Origin: Burkholderia sp. D-99
GTDB taxonomy: Bacteria; Pseudomonadota; Gammaproteobacteria; Burkholderiales; Burkholderiaceae
Direction: 5' to 3'
DNA: 64,000 nucleotides
NCBI RefSeq assembly: GCF_011605345.1
Contig: NZ_JAAOXM010000004.1
Span: forward strand, 372,001 to 436,000
Part shown: in pieces, positions 51,015-59,408 of the stretch
Layout of the letters: each line of letters starts with the position of its first letter
How positions within the stretch are numbered: the first letter of the stretch is position 1
The notes under the pieces: generated by a model
Seen by the model: the letters and a program-made list of their open reading frames with translations, nothing else
What the model was told of the DNA's origin: nothing
Databases searched by the model: none
Program-made: the position numbers and the translations under genes

Positions 51015-52181
51015 TCAGAAGCTATGGTGCATACCGATGTTGACTTGAACCTGGTTACCGCCAGATGCGGTGTTGCCAAAGTCAGCAGCCGAAGCCTGCG
51101 CGCCTTGAGCATGGACATAGGCACCCACGGCGTAAACCGACGTGCGCTTCGACAGCGCGTACATGGCACCCAGCGACGCCTGGTTGATCGAAGCCATCGT
51201 GCGGCCTTCGGCAGCCTGGTTGGGCGTGGCGGCGGAACCGTAGACATACGTGTACCCGGTGGCCAGCGACAACGCCGGGGTGACCTGGTACTGCAGGAGC
51301 GCACCCAGCACGTTGAAGTGGATCGACGGCTGACCATTGTTGCCTTGGTACTGAGCGTTCGAGTACCGCAAGCCAGCCGTGTACGGACCGATCTGGTATT
51401 GAGCAGCGGCTTGAGCGATGCCCGCGCTCTTGAACGCATTGCCACCGTTGTAACCCGAGCTCGGATAGCCCAGCGCGGTACCGAAACCCGGTTGTGCCGT
51501 TGCGTTCAACCACCCGTTCTCACCCTGGTTTGCCGCGCGGAAGTAGCCGCCGGCGACCGTCAGGCCACCTTGAGCGTAGTTCGCCGCCACCGACCACGAT
51601 TGCCCCGAACCCATCGCCCCGGCAACACCGCCGAACGAGTAAGCGCCTTCAGCCTGGAAGCCGTTGATGACTGGCGAAATGTACTTCACGGCGCTGTTTT
51701 GGTTCGTCGTGTTGTCGTTGTTGTCGACGTCGCCCGGGGTCGAGAATGTCGATGCCGAAATGGCGTCGCCCGTCAGTCCCTGCACCATTTCCGTCACGGC
51801 GTCGAGCTGGCGACCCATGCGCAGGGTACCGTACCGATCGGACGTGATGCCGACGTAGGCCTGGCGGTTGAACAGCGAACGCGTGGCACCAATGGGCCCT
51901 TGGCCGTTGATGCCGCCGGTACCAATGTTGAAACCGTTTTCGAGCTTGAATACCGCCTTGAGGCCGCCGCCGAGGTCTTCCTCCCCCTTGAGGCCCCATT
52001 TGTTCGAACCTACGGCACCGCCATCGAGGCCGAACCGCTTGTGGCCATTGATGTTCGAGGTGTAGCCGATACCCGAATCGAGCATGCCATACAGGGTGAC
52101 CGACGACTGCGCCATTGCCGCCGAAGATGCTGCAAAAGCGGCAACAGCGATAACGCTGACGTTGATGTTTTTGTTTTTCAT
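51015..52181 (-). CDS. Outer-membrane porin (Burkholderia general porin family)
   Basis: A 388-aa porin with an Asn/Lys-rich n-region (MKNKNINVSV), signal peptide end SAAMA and mature start QSSVTLYGMLD. KWGLKGEEDLGGGL, AYVGIT and RMGRQLDA follow, and the C-terminus is GMHHSF. It differs in codon use from the other three porins, with more frequent AT-ending codons at the 5' end, and lies alone between non-coding intervals. Fourth porin in the window; solute unknown. Confidence 0.93.
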   Translation of the reverse strand: MKNKNINVSVIAVAAFAASSAAMAQSSVTLYGMLDSGIGYTSNINGHKRFGLDGGAVGSNKWGLKGEEDLGGGLKAVFKLENGFNIGTGGINGQGPIGATRSLFNRQAYVGITSDRYGTLRMGRQLDAVTEMVQGLTGDAISASTFSTPGDVDNNDNTTNQNSAVKYISPVINGFQAEGAYSFGGVAGAMGSGQSWSVAANYAQGGLTVAGGYFRAANQGENGWLNATAQPGFGTALGYPSSGYNGGNAFKSAGIAQAAAQYQIGPYTAGLRYSNAQYQGNNGQPSIHFNVLGALLQYQVTPALSLATGYTYVYGSAATPNQAAEGRTMASINQASLGAMYALSKRTSVYAVGAYVHAQGAQASAADFGNTASGGNQVQVNIGMHHSF

Positions 52182-52584
52182 CTGTATTTCACTGTCAGGA
52201 GTGGTTTTGGGATTGTTTGAAACAGGTTGTGTTGTCTTCGAATGCAGATGACGGCGCACGGCACGCACGTCGTCTCAGCCGCAACGGCCAGCGTCATGTT
52301 CGAAAAATCGGCATACTGAGTTCGATAATTTCGTCATCCTCACAATTCAATGTGGAGAGGCACCTCACGTCTCGACCTGTCCGGCGCTCATCCGGTTAGA
52401 ACAATCGCGGCGCCCCTACCGGACGAAAACCGCCGCCTTGCTTCCGTTCTCGCTCCAGCTATCCGGCACCGTGGATCGAGAATGTGCCGAACCGCCTGTT
52501 TTCAGCACAAGCACCTTGCCTTCCAGCTTCGGCAAAACTTCACCGTCGATCACGTAAAGGAACTCGCCCCCGCGTGGTGACTTC
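52182..52584. other. Upstream region of porin
   Basis: No gene. An AT-rich part at 52310-52350 (TTCGATAATTTCGTCATC) may contain the porin promoter on the minus strand. Confidence 0.4.
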
Positions 52585-52966
52585 CTAGCGCGTCTTGTCC
52601 ACGAGCGTGCGCAAGCGGATCCATTCGAACTGACGTTCTCCTACCGTATTCGTGATCCGGGTGAACAGACAGGCCGAATCCGCGAAGCCGAAAAACTCGA
52701 GTGGATCACCGCGCTTGGCCGAACGTTCCTCCGATGGCATTTCGAAGAAGTGCTGCAACATCACGCTCAACGCTCGTGCGATACCCGCACGCGCGGTCGG
52801 CGATGACGAAACCGGACCACGCTCCACCTGCGACAAAGGACGGCCTGGAAACACCGGCCGCCCTTGCAGGCTGATTGAGCGCCCGGTTCAGCCGCTGGCG
52901 AAGTGCGCAAAGCGCTTCGCCAAACACCCACAGAACCGGACCGCGCTTTGCAGGCGTAAAGACCAT
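52585..52966 (-). pseudogene. XRE-family regulator, frameshifted
   Basis: Two overlapping minus-strand frames together make one helix-turn-helix protein. The first (from ATG 52966) reads EALCALRQRLNRALNQPARA and AGVSRPSF; the second carries on with RPLSQVERGPVSSSPTARAG and IARALSVMLQHFFEMPS. In intact XRE regulators these are one continuous stretch, ...AGVSRPFLSQVERG. The break lies near 52837 and two bases appear to be missing. The gene product would be truncated, so it is decayed unless a sequencing error is involved. Confidence 0.65.
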
Positions 52967-53389
52967 ATCAGGAACATAAATAGTCGTCAAAATTTGTTTG
53001 ATATAAGTTAATCTGGTTTGATAACCTTTCGCCATGCCGGAATTACCCTTACAGGAGCTGGCACGAGGACACAGCGATAGCAAGATCCGCGCCGCCACTC
53101 CGTGCACAATCAGACAAAAATCCGGGGGCGAACACGAGCGCCTATGCCGCGACTGCAGGCGATCTCTCCCTGACGTCGCTCCGCACCTGAAATGGCTGAG
53201 AGAAACAGGTATCCTCGCTGGCATCGCGGGGAACCACCCCGTTGAAACCGAAGATGCGCTCTACTCGCTCGAAGTGTTCGCAGATATCGAGGCTTCCGTC
53301 ACTTCCGGATCTGTTACCCGGACTTTGATGCTTTCGCGACCGCGTGTGACTGCTTTCGGGAAAAGCGCCTGGCTGCTTCCGGTACCAGA

Positions 53390-53899
53390 ATGAATTCATG
53401 CCCCATTCGTCTCCGCGAACACGTACCGTCCGACATCGATCGATTTTGCGAATTGCAGATGAGTCCGCAAGTGGCCCGCTATGTGTCGTGGCTCCCGCGA
53501 ACGAGAGTGCAATGTGAGCATGCGTTGGCAGACGCGATCACACAGCAACGTTGCGCGGAGCGGATACGCTTCTTCTATGCCGTTGAATGCCGGCATGCGA
53601 AGGGGATGATCGGGAGTATCGGGTATACGATCCGCGACTCGGCTTCGGCCGATTGTGGCTGGTTTTTGTTGCCCGACTTCTGGGGAAAGGATTACGCGGC
53701 TCACGCGATTCGTGCGCTGCTCGTTCTCGCGTTTGAGTCAGGCAGGATTGTGCGCTTGACGGCGTCATGTTCGATCGAGAATCGAGCCTCTCTTCGCGTA
53801 GCCTAAAAATGCGGGTTTCGCCTGATAACCAGGAGCGGCGACCGATACCGCTTCGAAATCCGCAAGGAAGAGGTCGATCTCCACGGCGTGAAGACGTGA
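53390..53899 (+). pseudogene. GNAT acetyltransferase interrupted by an in-frame stop
   Basis: The frame from ATG 53390 encodes a RimJ/RimL-like acetyltransferase (IRLREHVPSDIDRFCEL, GMIGSIGYTIRDSASADCGW, FLLPDFWGKDYAAHAIRALL, SCSIENRASLRVA) and stops at TAA 53804-53806. The same frame resumes with KCGFRLITRSGDRYRFEIR and ends at TGA 53897. The family motif is N-x-x-S-x-x-V-x-E-K-x-G-F, so a Glu-type codon has become a stop without any shift. The truncated product lacks the last 30 residues of the acetyl-CoA fold. Confidence 0.75.
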
Positions 53900-54238
53900 A
53901 CCTGGTGACGGTTCAAATGGTTGAGCGTTGGCGAGGAGTCGGCGGCCGCCATCGGCGGCGGCGGCCGTCGACACGGCAGAATCGTCTTCGTAGGACCGCA
54001 TTCAGCCAGTTTCGATCACTCAGCCCCGGTATCTAGATCGTCCGGAATCGATATATAAAAAGTGACAGAGTTCGTCTGTCGACTTTAATTGCAGACGCAA
54101 ACGGATACGATCACAGTGGTTAGGGTGGACGAAGACGCCACGCAGGAAATTTCCCACTGGCAACGCGATGGCAGCTCGGCTCAACCATCATCGAACTAGC
54201 TATTTCCTGCCAACTGGAGATGGGGCAAACTCCTAACG
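53900..54238. other. Intergenic region
   Basis: No gene. An AT-rich tract at 54050-54065 (ATATATAAAAAGTGAC) could be a promoter directed at the small gene near 54351. Confidence 0.35.
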
Positions 54239-54266
54239 GCGCATCAGCAGTATTGCTGATGCGCCG
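54239..54266. terminator. Perfect 12-bp hairpin
   Basis: GGCGCATCAGCA and TGCTGATGCGCC form a perfect stem with loop GTAT. It lies between the AT-rich promoter-like tract and the small frame at 54351, so it is either an old terminator or a leader structure. Confidence 0.6.
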
Positions 54267-54350
54267 CATCAACCTAAATCAACCACCTCTGCGATTCCCG
54301 AGGCGGTTCACAAATCTGTAGCCACACTCAAAATGAAAGGAATATGAAAT

Positions 54351-54479
54351 ATGACGACTATAAATCCCGGTCCGAAACCCAAACGAGAGGATGGCAAAGA
54401 TGACCGGAGGCATCATGTAAATCCTCCAACCAAACCCAAACATCCCACCCTCCCCATTCACGATCCAAAGAAAAAGTGA
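54351..54479 (+). CDS. Possible small protein, 42 aa, Pro/Lys-rich
   Basis: The frame encodes MTTINPGPKPKREDGKDDRR and then HHVNPPTKPKHPTLPIHDPK with two final Lys. It is strongly basic, proline-rich and disordered by appearance, with low GC compared with the region. AAGG lies about ten bases upstream of the ATG. The unit has a hairpin upstream and a good intrinsic terminator 49 bases downstream, as expected for a stand-alone small gene or a small RNA. No family recognised; a non-coding RNA reading is possible. Confidence 0.4.
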   Translation: MTTINPGPKPKREDGKDDRRHHVNPPTKPKHPTLPIHDPKKK

Positions 54480-54527
54480 ATACGTGAGCGATCTTGATGA
54501 GGGTAGCTCACTTCTGGTCTGTTCACT

Positions 54528-54558
54528 AAGCCACCTTTCGGTGGCTTCTTTGTTTTCG
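54528..54558 (+). terminator. Rho-independent terminator
   Basis: AAGCCACC and GGTGGCTT form an 8-bp stem with loop TTTC, followed by CTTTGTTTT. It ends a plus-strand transcript upstream of the zinc-ribbon membrane protein gene. Confidence 0.85.
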
Positions 54559-54771
54559 ATCTCCACGATTCCGTCACCGCAACAGTAAGCTCGTGCGGAA
54601 CAGCCATTCGGTGCGCCACCTGCTCGGGTTATATTCGCCGGTCAATACACTTGAATGTCTGCTGTTCGGCAACATGATCGACCGCGTCGGGCGGCAGCCG
54701 GCCAGAAAGAGACCGTCGACGCTTGTATCAAGATTGACGACCATCCAAACCATCCCAACCAAGGCAAAACA

Positions 54772-55842
54772 ATGATGACTTCCGGCGACGGCCTGACCAG
54801 TCCAGCGCGGCTCCTGCGACTCGCCTCATGGGTGATCGCGATCATCTTCGCCGTCTTCCTGAACATGCTCGGCAGTCTCGTGATCCGCGACATGGCGTTC
54901 GCCCCGAGGGGCGGTCCGCCCGTCATCGAGAAATTCGCTGATGCGCAGGCGAAAGCGCGGCTGGACGCGGCGCGGCGCAATCTGCAGGCGCAGCACGACG
55001 CGCTTGCCGAGAAGGCCGACACGATGGAGGTCGCGCGCGGCCGCGCCGCGAAGGAGTACACGGCCGAGAAGGAAAGTTTCCGCAACTGGTTGGCAACCCG
55101 CTCGGTGACGGGAGACAGTTCGAGGGACCCGGACATTCTGGCGAGAACCCGCAAGCTGGATGCGCTCCAGGCAGTGGTGGTCAACTGGCAGCATCAGATC
55201 GATGCGATCAACGACCAGCAACGGGCACTGGCATCGCAGCAGACTCAAGTGGACACGCAAATCGCCGAAGCGGACGCGGCCGCCGAACGGCGCTTCGACG
55301 AGGCGACACGGCATTACGAGTTGCAAGTGTTCGGACTGCGGCTTGCGCTGACGCTGCCGATACTGCTGGTTGCGATCTGGCTGTTCATACGCTACCGCAA
55401 GATGCGCTACTGGCCTTTCGTGTACGGTTTTGGCCTGTTTGCACTGAGCGCGTTTTTCATTGAACTGGTCCCGTACTTGCCGAATTTCGGCGGCTATGTC
55501 CGGGTCCTAGTCGGCATTGCGCTCACGGTATTCGCCGGCCTTTACATGATGAAGGCCTTCCAGCGCTATGCCGAGCGCAAACGGCTCGAATTGCAGCAGG
55601 ATCAGGGAGAACGCGCGCGCACGATCGGATACGAAAAAGCCGTTCGCTCGCTCGAAAAAAAGCGCTGCCCGTCGTGCGACAAACAATGGAATCTCGGCGG
55701 CGACGACTCCACGTTCTGCGTCCATTGCGGATTGAAGCTCTTCAATGTATGCGAATGCGGCGGCCGGAATTTCTTCTTCTTCCCGCATTGCCATCAATGC
55801 GGTACTGCGCAGGGAAACGAGTTGCCGGCGTCATCCGACTGA
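54772..55842 (+). CDS. Membrane protein with coiled coil and C-terminal zinc ribbons
   Basis: A 356-aa protein. One transmembrane helix near residue 20-40 is followed by a long coiled coil (about 50-175; AKARLDAARRNLQAQHDALA), then three hydrophobic segments (about 185-275). A Lys/Arg/Glu-rich helix leads to a cysteine-rich end: CPSCDKQW, FCVHCGLK, CECGG and HCHQCG, which fits two zinc ribbons. I start at ATG 54772 (a second ATG at 54775), with AAGG seven bases before. Bacterial inner-membrane proteins with cytosolic zinc ribbons are poorly understood; I cannot assign a function. It is monocistronic. Confidence 0.75.
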   Translation: MMTSGDGLTSPARLLRLASWVIAIIFAVFLNMLGSLVIRDMAFAPRGGPPVIEKFADAQAKARLDAARRNLQAQHDALAEKADTMEVARGRAAKEYTAEKESFRNWLATRSVTGDSSRDPDILARTRKLDALQAVVVNWQHQIDAINDQQRALASQQTQVDTQIAEADAAAERRFDEATRHYELQVFGLRLALTLPILLVAIWLFIRYRKMRYWPFVYGFGLFALSAFFIELVPYLPNFGGYVRVLVGIALTVFAGLYMMKAFQRYAERKRLELQQDQGERARTIGYEKAVRSLEKKRCPSCDKQWNLGGDDSTFCVHCGLKLFNVCECGGRNFFFFPHCHQCGTAQGNELPASSD

Positions 55843-56150
55843 CGGTCAGCATGTTTGCAACACGCACTGGCGCCGCCGTACGAAGGCTGTCGCGGGTTGT
55901 CGATTTCCATTGCGGGTCAGGTTGGATCAGTCGCGGATTGTCGAAGCGGGCAGCGACCGGGTCCGGCCACGAAGGGACGCCCGGCCTGACGCGAGAATCG
56001 TCGGCAATCGCAGGGGAAACCATACTCGCTCAAAGCCACCCCGGTACACGGCCAGTCAGAAGATAGGTTGATTGTTCGAATCAAGATTGACGTTTCGCTC
56101 GCGAATTTACACAATTTCCTCTGGCCATTTTGACGGAACGAGGAACGCGA

Positions 56151-56624
56151 ATGGATCAACCCAAAGCTTGCATGGTCGCCGCCGACGCCGCACCGCGCAC
56201 CAAACCCTCAAATTACCCGGAGCCGTTTGCGTCTCGCATGACGGGACGAGAGAAGAAACCTCTTGGCGATCCGTTCGGTTTGAGTCAGTTTGGTGTGAAC
56301 TTGACGACATTGAGCCCCGGCGCGGTGTCTGCGCTACACCATCAGCACTCGAAACAGGACGAGTGGGTGTATGTCCTCAGCGGTGAGGTCACCCTCTACA
56401 TCGGTGAGGAAAACTATCTAATGCGCGCTGGAATGTGTGCGGGGTTTCGCGCGAATGGCACGCCGCACCATCTACAAAACAACTCGACAGGCGATGCCAC
56501 GATCATCGAGGTCGGCAGCAGGGTATCCGACGACGCAGTGAGCTATGCAACGGACGATCTCGTTGCTGTCATGGGTTCAAACGGACAGTGGGCTTTCGAG
56601 CACAAGAACGGTGAACCGTATTGA
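56151..56624 (+). CDS. Cupin protein, 157 aa
   Basis: A single-domain cupin with both motifs: the first HHQHSKQDEWVYVLSGEVTL (His, His, Glu) and the second GMCAGFRANGTPHHLQNNS (His). The pattern H-x-H-x(n)-E...H is complete enough to bind a metal. The ATG at 56151 follows GAGGAACGCGA. The family is often annotated as transcription factor-like or sugar-isomerase-like cupin; the substrate is unknown. Two hairpins follow the stop. Confidence 0.85.
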   Translation: MDQPKACMVAADAAPRTKPSNYPEPFASRMTGREKKPLGDPFGLSQFGVNLTTLSPGAVSALHHQHSKQDEWVYVLSGEVTLYIGEENYLMRAGMCAGFRANGTPHHLQNNSTGDATIIEVGSRVSDDAVSYATDDLVAVMGSNGQWAFEHKNGEPY

Positions 56625-56716
56625 TCTCGATGTCTGCTTTAGAGCGAGCTGAACGTCCCCGCTGGTTCGACTACGGCCGACCAGCGTAGCGCAAAGCGAA
56701 GATATCGACTCGAGGT

Positions 56717-56758
56717 GCCCGTCGCTCGTGACGGGCTTAATCCGCAGCCCTCTGCGGA
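56717..56758. terminator. Tandem hairpins after the cupin gene
   Basis: GCCCGTC/GACGGGC (56717-56736) and TCCGCAG/CTGCGGA (56741-56758) are two adjacent perfect 7-bp stems between the cupin gene and the convergent lipoprotein gene. Confidence 0.6.
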
Positions 56759-56812
56759 CGGACGCGAGCTGATGCTGTCACGCGGACGTCCGACCGACAC
56801 CTTCCCCCCGCT

Positions 56813-57235
56813 TTACTGCCATTCACCGGGATGACAGATCACCCAACCCGGATGGTAGCTATCCATGTCCGTGTGACCCCAGCACCAGCCGTGCTGGCGA
56901 ATGGTCTTCATCGCCAGTTCGCGTTCTGCGCAGGCACTTCCCGGAGCATATTGCCCGTTGGGCAATAGTTTCGGTGCCGCGCCGTTCCTGCATTTGTCAT
57001 CGACCGCTTCCTCCTGACGCATCAATGCCTGAACATCGGGTGGAATGGTGCGGGCCAACGTAGCCTTGTATTCGATGCAGGCTGCTGCCTTGGGATCGTT
57101 GGACTTGCTGGCACATCTGGACTGGAGCTTGTCGATGTTTCTCGACACTTCCGGCGGGTACGTCTCGGCGTGCGCCGCAGTCATACATCCAGCCAGCAAC
57201 AGGCAGGCGGCGGCAAGAGATCGGATCAAAATCAT
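56813..57235 (-). CDS. Small lipoprotein, 140 aa, Cys-rich
   Basis: The N-terminus MILIRSLAAACLLLAGC is a lipoprotein signal with lipobox LAGC at residues 14-17. The mature domain has several Cys (SRCASKSND, AAACIEYK, DDKCRNG, GSACAERE, HGWCWGHTDM, VICHPGEW), probably disulfide-bonded in the periplasm. No family recognised. A second interpretation is cleavage at AHA by signal peptidase I. Convergent with the cupin gene. Confidence 0.75.
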   Translation of the reverse strand: MILIRSLAAACLLLAGCMTAAHAETYPPEVSRNIDKLQSRCASKSNDPKAAACIEYKATLARTIPPDVQALMRQEEAVDDKCRNGAAPKLLPNGQYAPGSACAERELAMKTIRQHGWCWGHTDMDSYHPGWVICHPGEWQ

Positions 57236-57365
57236 TTCGCGAAGGACACGATGCGTCGGGTAGCCCGGGAACGGGCGAATTATGGCATGTGCGCGTTTTC
57301 AACGTCCCGCGCTGCAGTGGTGTCGGACAACCGCCGGCGCCGCAACGGGACGCTCATGAACACGG

Positions 57366-57707
57366 TCAGCGACACGCGGATTGCTCCAGTCGCTCGATGT
57401 AAGCGTCGCCCCATTGCTTCATCGCCTCGAGCACAGGGGCGAGCGTTCTTCCGAATTCGGTCAACGAGTATTCGACGCGGGGCGGAACCTCGGCGAAAAC
57501 CGCGCGGGTCACGATGCCATCCGACTCGAGCTCGCGAAGCTGAAGCGTCAACGAGCGCTGTGTCACCGTTCCGATCAAGCGGCGCAATTCGCCGAACCGT
57601 TTGGTGCCGCCCAGCAGATAGTGCACGATCAACGGCTTCCATTTCCCCCCAGCGACATCGACCGTCGCTGCAACCGAGCATGGATACGTGCTAACCGAAG
57701 ATGTCAT
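57366..57707 (-). CDS. HxlR-family transcriptional regulator
   Basis: A 113-aa winged-helix protein with the family hallmarks: CSVAATVDVAGGKWKPLIVHYL (Cys then G-K-W), RFGELRRLIGTVTQRSLTLQL, and the wing EVPPRVEYSLTEFG. HxlR/QorR/HypR proteins often sense aldehydes, quinones or oxidants through the N-terminal Cys. It is divergent from a quinone-reductase-type gene across 143 bases, the standard arrangement for regulating that gene. ATG 57707 is chosen over the TTG four codons upstream. Confidence 0.92.
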   Translation of the reverse strand: MTSSVSTYPCSVAATVDVAGGKWKPLIVHYLLGGTKRFGELRRLIGTVTQRSLTLQLRELESDGIVTRAVFAEVPPRVEYSLTEFGRTLAPVLEAMKQWGDAYIERLEQSACR

Positions 57708-57718
57708 GCCGGCTCCCA

Positions 57719-57740
57719 ATAGGATAATTTCTTTCCCTAT
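57719..57740. promoter_or_regulatory. Candidate HxlR operator
   Basis: ATAGG (57719-57723) and CCTAT (57736-57740) form an interrupted palindrome 12 bases apart between the divergent HxlR and quinone-reductase genes. HxlR proteins bind short palindromes of this kind, but the motif is short and unproven. Confidence 0.3.
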
Positions 57741-57850
57741 ATATCAAAGACGTGCCTTCTTGTGCAAAAACGGTCGACCACCGATAGTCCCCGCTTCGTT
57801 GTACCGGCCGCCGATAACCGGCGATCGGACTCATTCAAGGGATCAGATCG

Positions 57851-58879
57851 ATGAAGGCCGCCTATTACGAACGACAGGGCAAAGCGTCGGAAGTGTTGAA
57901 GCTCGGAGATTTTCCGGTTCCGCAACCGGGCCCGGGCGAAGTCCGGGTGCGAATCCACGCGTCTGGCCTGAATCCCAGCGACATCAAGGCGCGTACCGGC
58001 TTCTCCGGCCCTTCCGCATTCCCCGTGGTCATTCCGCATCAAGATGGTGCCGGCGTGATCGACGCGGTCGGTGCCGGCGTTGCGCCGACACGGACAGGCG
58101 AACGGGTATGGCTGTTCGAAGCGCAGTATCGCCGCCCCTTCGGCACGGCTGCGGAATATGCGGTCGTTCCCGAAGCACAGGCCGTTCCTTTACCCGACAA
58201 CGTTTCGTTCGAGGTCGGCGCCTGCCTGGGCGTTCCGGCACTCACGGCCCATCGCTGCCTCTTCCCGGACGGCGACATCAAGGGGCGCGCGATACTCGTC
58301 CAAGGCGGCGCGGGCGCAGTCGGAACCGCAGCAATCCTGCTCGCGAAATGGGCCGGAGCGTGGGTCGCGACGACCGTTTCAACGCCCGGTCAGGCAGACG
58401 CTGCGCAGCGTGCAGGTGCAGACCTCGTGATCAATCGACGGCTGCAGGATGTGGCCGCGATCGTGAAGTCGGCAACCCGGCAGCGGGGAGTCGATCGTAT
58501 CGTGGAAGTCAGTCTGCAAGACAACCTCGAAATCGACATGCGTTGCCTGGCTAATGGCGGCACCATCAGTTCCTATGCCGTGGGATCCGCGGCCGATCAC
58601 TTGTCGCTTCCCCTGCTCGAGGCCATGATCGCCGGCTGCACATTCCGGTTCGTCTACATTTACACCGTCCCGGCGGCCGCCAAGTCCGCAGCCGTTTCAG
58701 CAATCGGCCGATGCCTCGAGGACGGTGCCTATGTGCCGACCATAGGCATGCAAGTCACACTCGACGCCATCGTTGAAGCCCATCAGGCTCAAGAAACCGG
58801 CCAGGTTATCGGCAAGATCATCGTCAAGCCGTCGCTCGTCCGGTCGCATGGACCGGTGGACGTTCAGCCGAATAGTTGA
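57851..58879 (+). CDS. Quinone oxidoreductase-type NADPH-dependent reductase
   Basis: A 342-aa medium-chain dehydrogenase/reductase of the QOR/zeta-crystallin branch. N-terminal catalytic half: VRIHASGLNPSDIKARTG and FPVVIPHQDGAGVIDAVGAG; Rossmann half: AILVQGGAGAVGTAAILLAK. Zinc-binding Cys residues of alcohol dehydrogenases are missing, as expected for this branch. It should reduce quinones or enones with NADPH, protecting from electrophiles. AGGGA lies ten bases upstream of the ATG. Divergent from the HxlR regulator, which probably represses it until an electrophile is sensed. Confidence 0.92.
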   Translation: MKAAYYERQGKASEVLKLGDFPVPQPGPGEVRVRIHASGLNPSDIKARTGFSGPSAFPVVIPHQDGAGVIDAVGAGVAPTRTGERVWLFEAQYRRPFGTAAEYAVVPEAQAVPLPDNVSFEVGACLGVPALTAHRCLFPDGDIKGRAILVQGGAGAVGTAAILLAKWAGAWVATTVSTPGQADAAQRAGADLVINRRLQDVAAIVKSATRQRGVDRIVEVSLQDNLEIDMRCLANGGTISSYAVGSAADHLSLPLLEAMIAGCTFRFVYIYTVPAAAKSAAVSAIGRCLEDGAYVPTIGMQVTLDAIVEAHQAQETGQVIGKIIVKPSLVRSHGPVDVQPNS

Positions 58880-59021
58880 GCACCGCAAGGACGTGTCGAC
58901 AAGCCCACGTCCCCGCTTTCGCAAGCTGCGTCGCCTCCGGCGAGGGACGGCCGGGATTCGCGAGGCCCCCGGCGCGAGATCGAACCGACGGGTCTCACGT
59001 TCGAGCGCGTCACGGTCAGCG

Positions 59022-59312
59022 TCAAGAAGCCCCTTCGAGAATGACAAAGGTCCCGGTCGCAGCCCCGGCGCGGAGTGCCTTGGCGGTCTGGTATTCGGGG
59101 CTCTCATAGAAACGCTTCGCCTCGGTGAACGAATCAAATTCGAGGACCACATGCCGCTCGTGGGCCTCGCCTTCGAGGTTTTCATACTGCCCCCAGGCCG
59201 CAATGACCTTGGGGCCGAAAGTCTTGATTGCATCACCCGCGGCTTCTGCATAGGCAGCATAGGCGGCTGGGTCTGAAACGCTGACATGGGCGACCAGATA
59301 ACCCTTTGGCAT
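59022..59312 (-). CDS. DUF1330 protein, 96 aa
   Basis: A small dimeric alpha/beta-barrel type protein: GYLVAHVSVSDPAAYAAYAE, VIAAWGQYENLEGEAHERHV, VLEFDSFTEAKRFYESPEYQ and a C-terminal strand. These are the landmarks of DUF1330. The function of this family is unknown; the fold is that of small stress-related monooxygenase-like proteins. AAAGGAGA precedes the ATG. It has the same orientation as the aldo/keto reductase upstream, 96 bases away. Confidence 0.9.
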   Translation of the reverse strand: MPKGYLVAHVSVSDPAAYAAYAEAAGDAIKTFGPKVIAAWGQYENLEGEAHERHVVLEFDSFTEAKRFYESPEYQTAKALRAGAATGTFVILEGAS

Positions 59313-59408
59313 GTCGAACTCTCCTTTGTAGCGGGAACACGCAATTCGATGTGGCGCGGAAATTTTTCAACGACCTTCCTCGACAGGATTGAAGTGCGAT
59401 ACCCGGTT

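Noticed and set aside
53034..53393. Possible 119-aa protein
   Set aside because: No family pattern, start overlaps the regulatory side of the decayed XRE gene, and the opposite strand is equally open.
54279..54566. Antisense 95-aa frame over the 42-codon small gene
   Set aside because: It runs through the intrinsic terminator and has no Shine-Dalgarno sequence; the plus-strand unit explains the region better.
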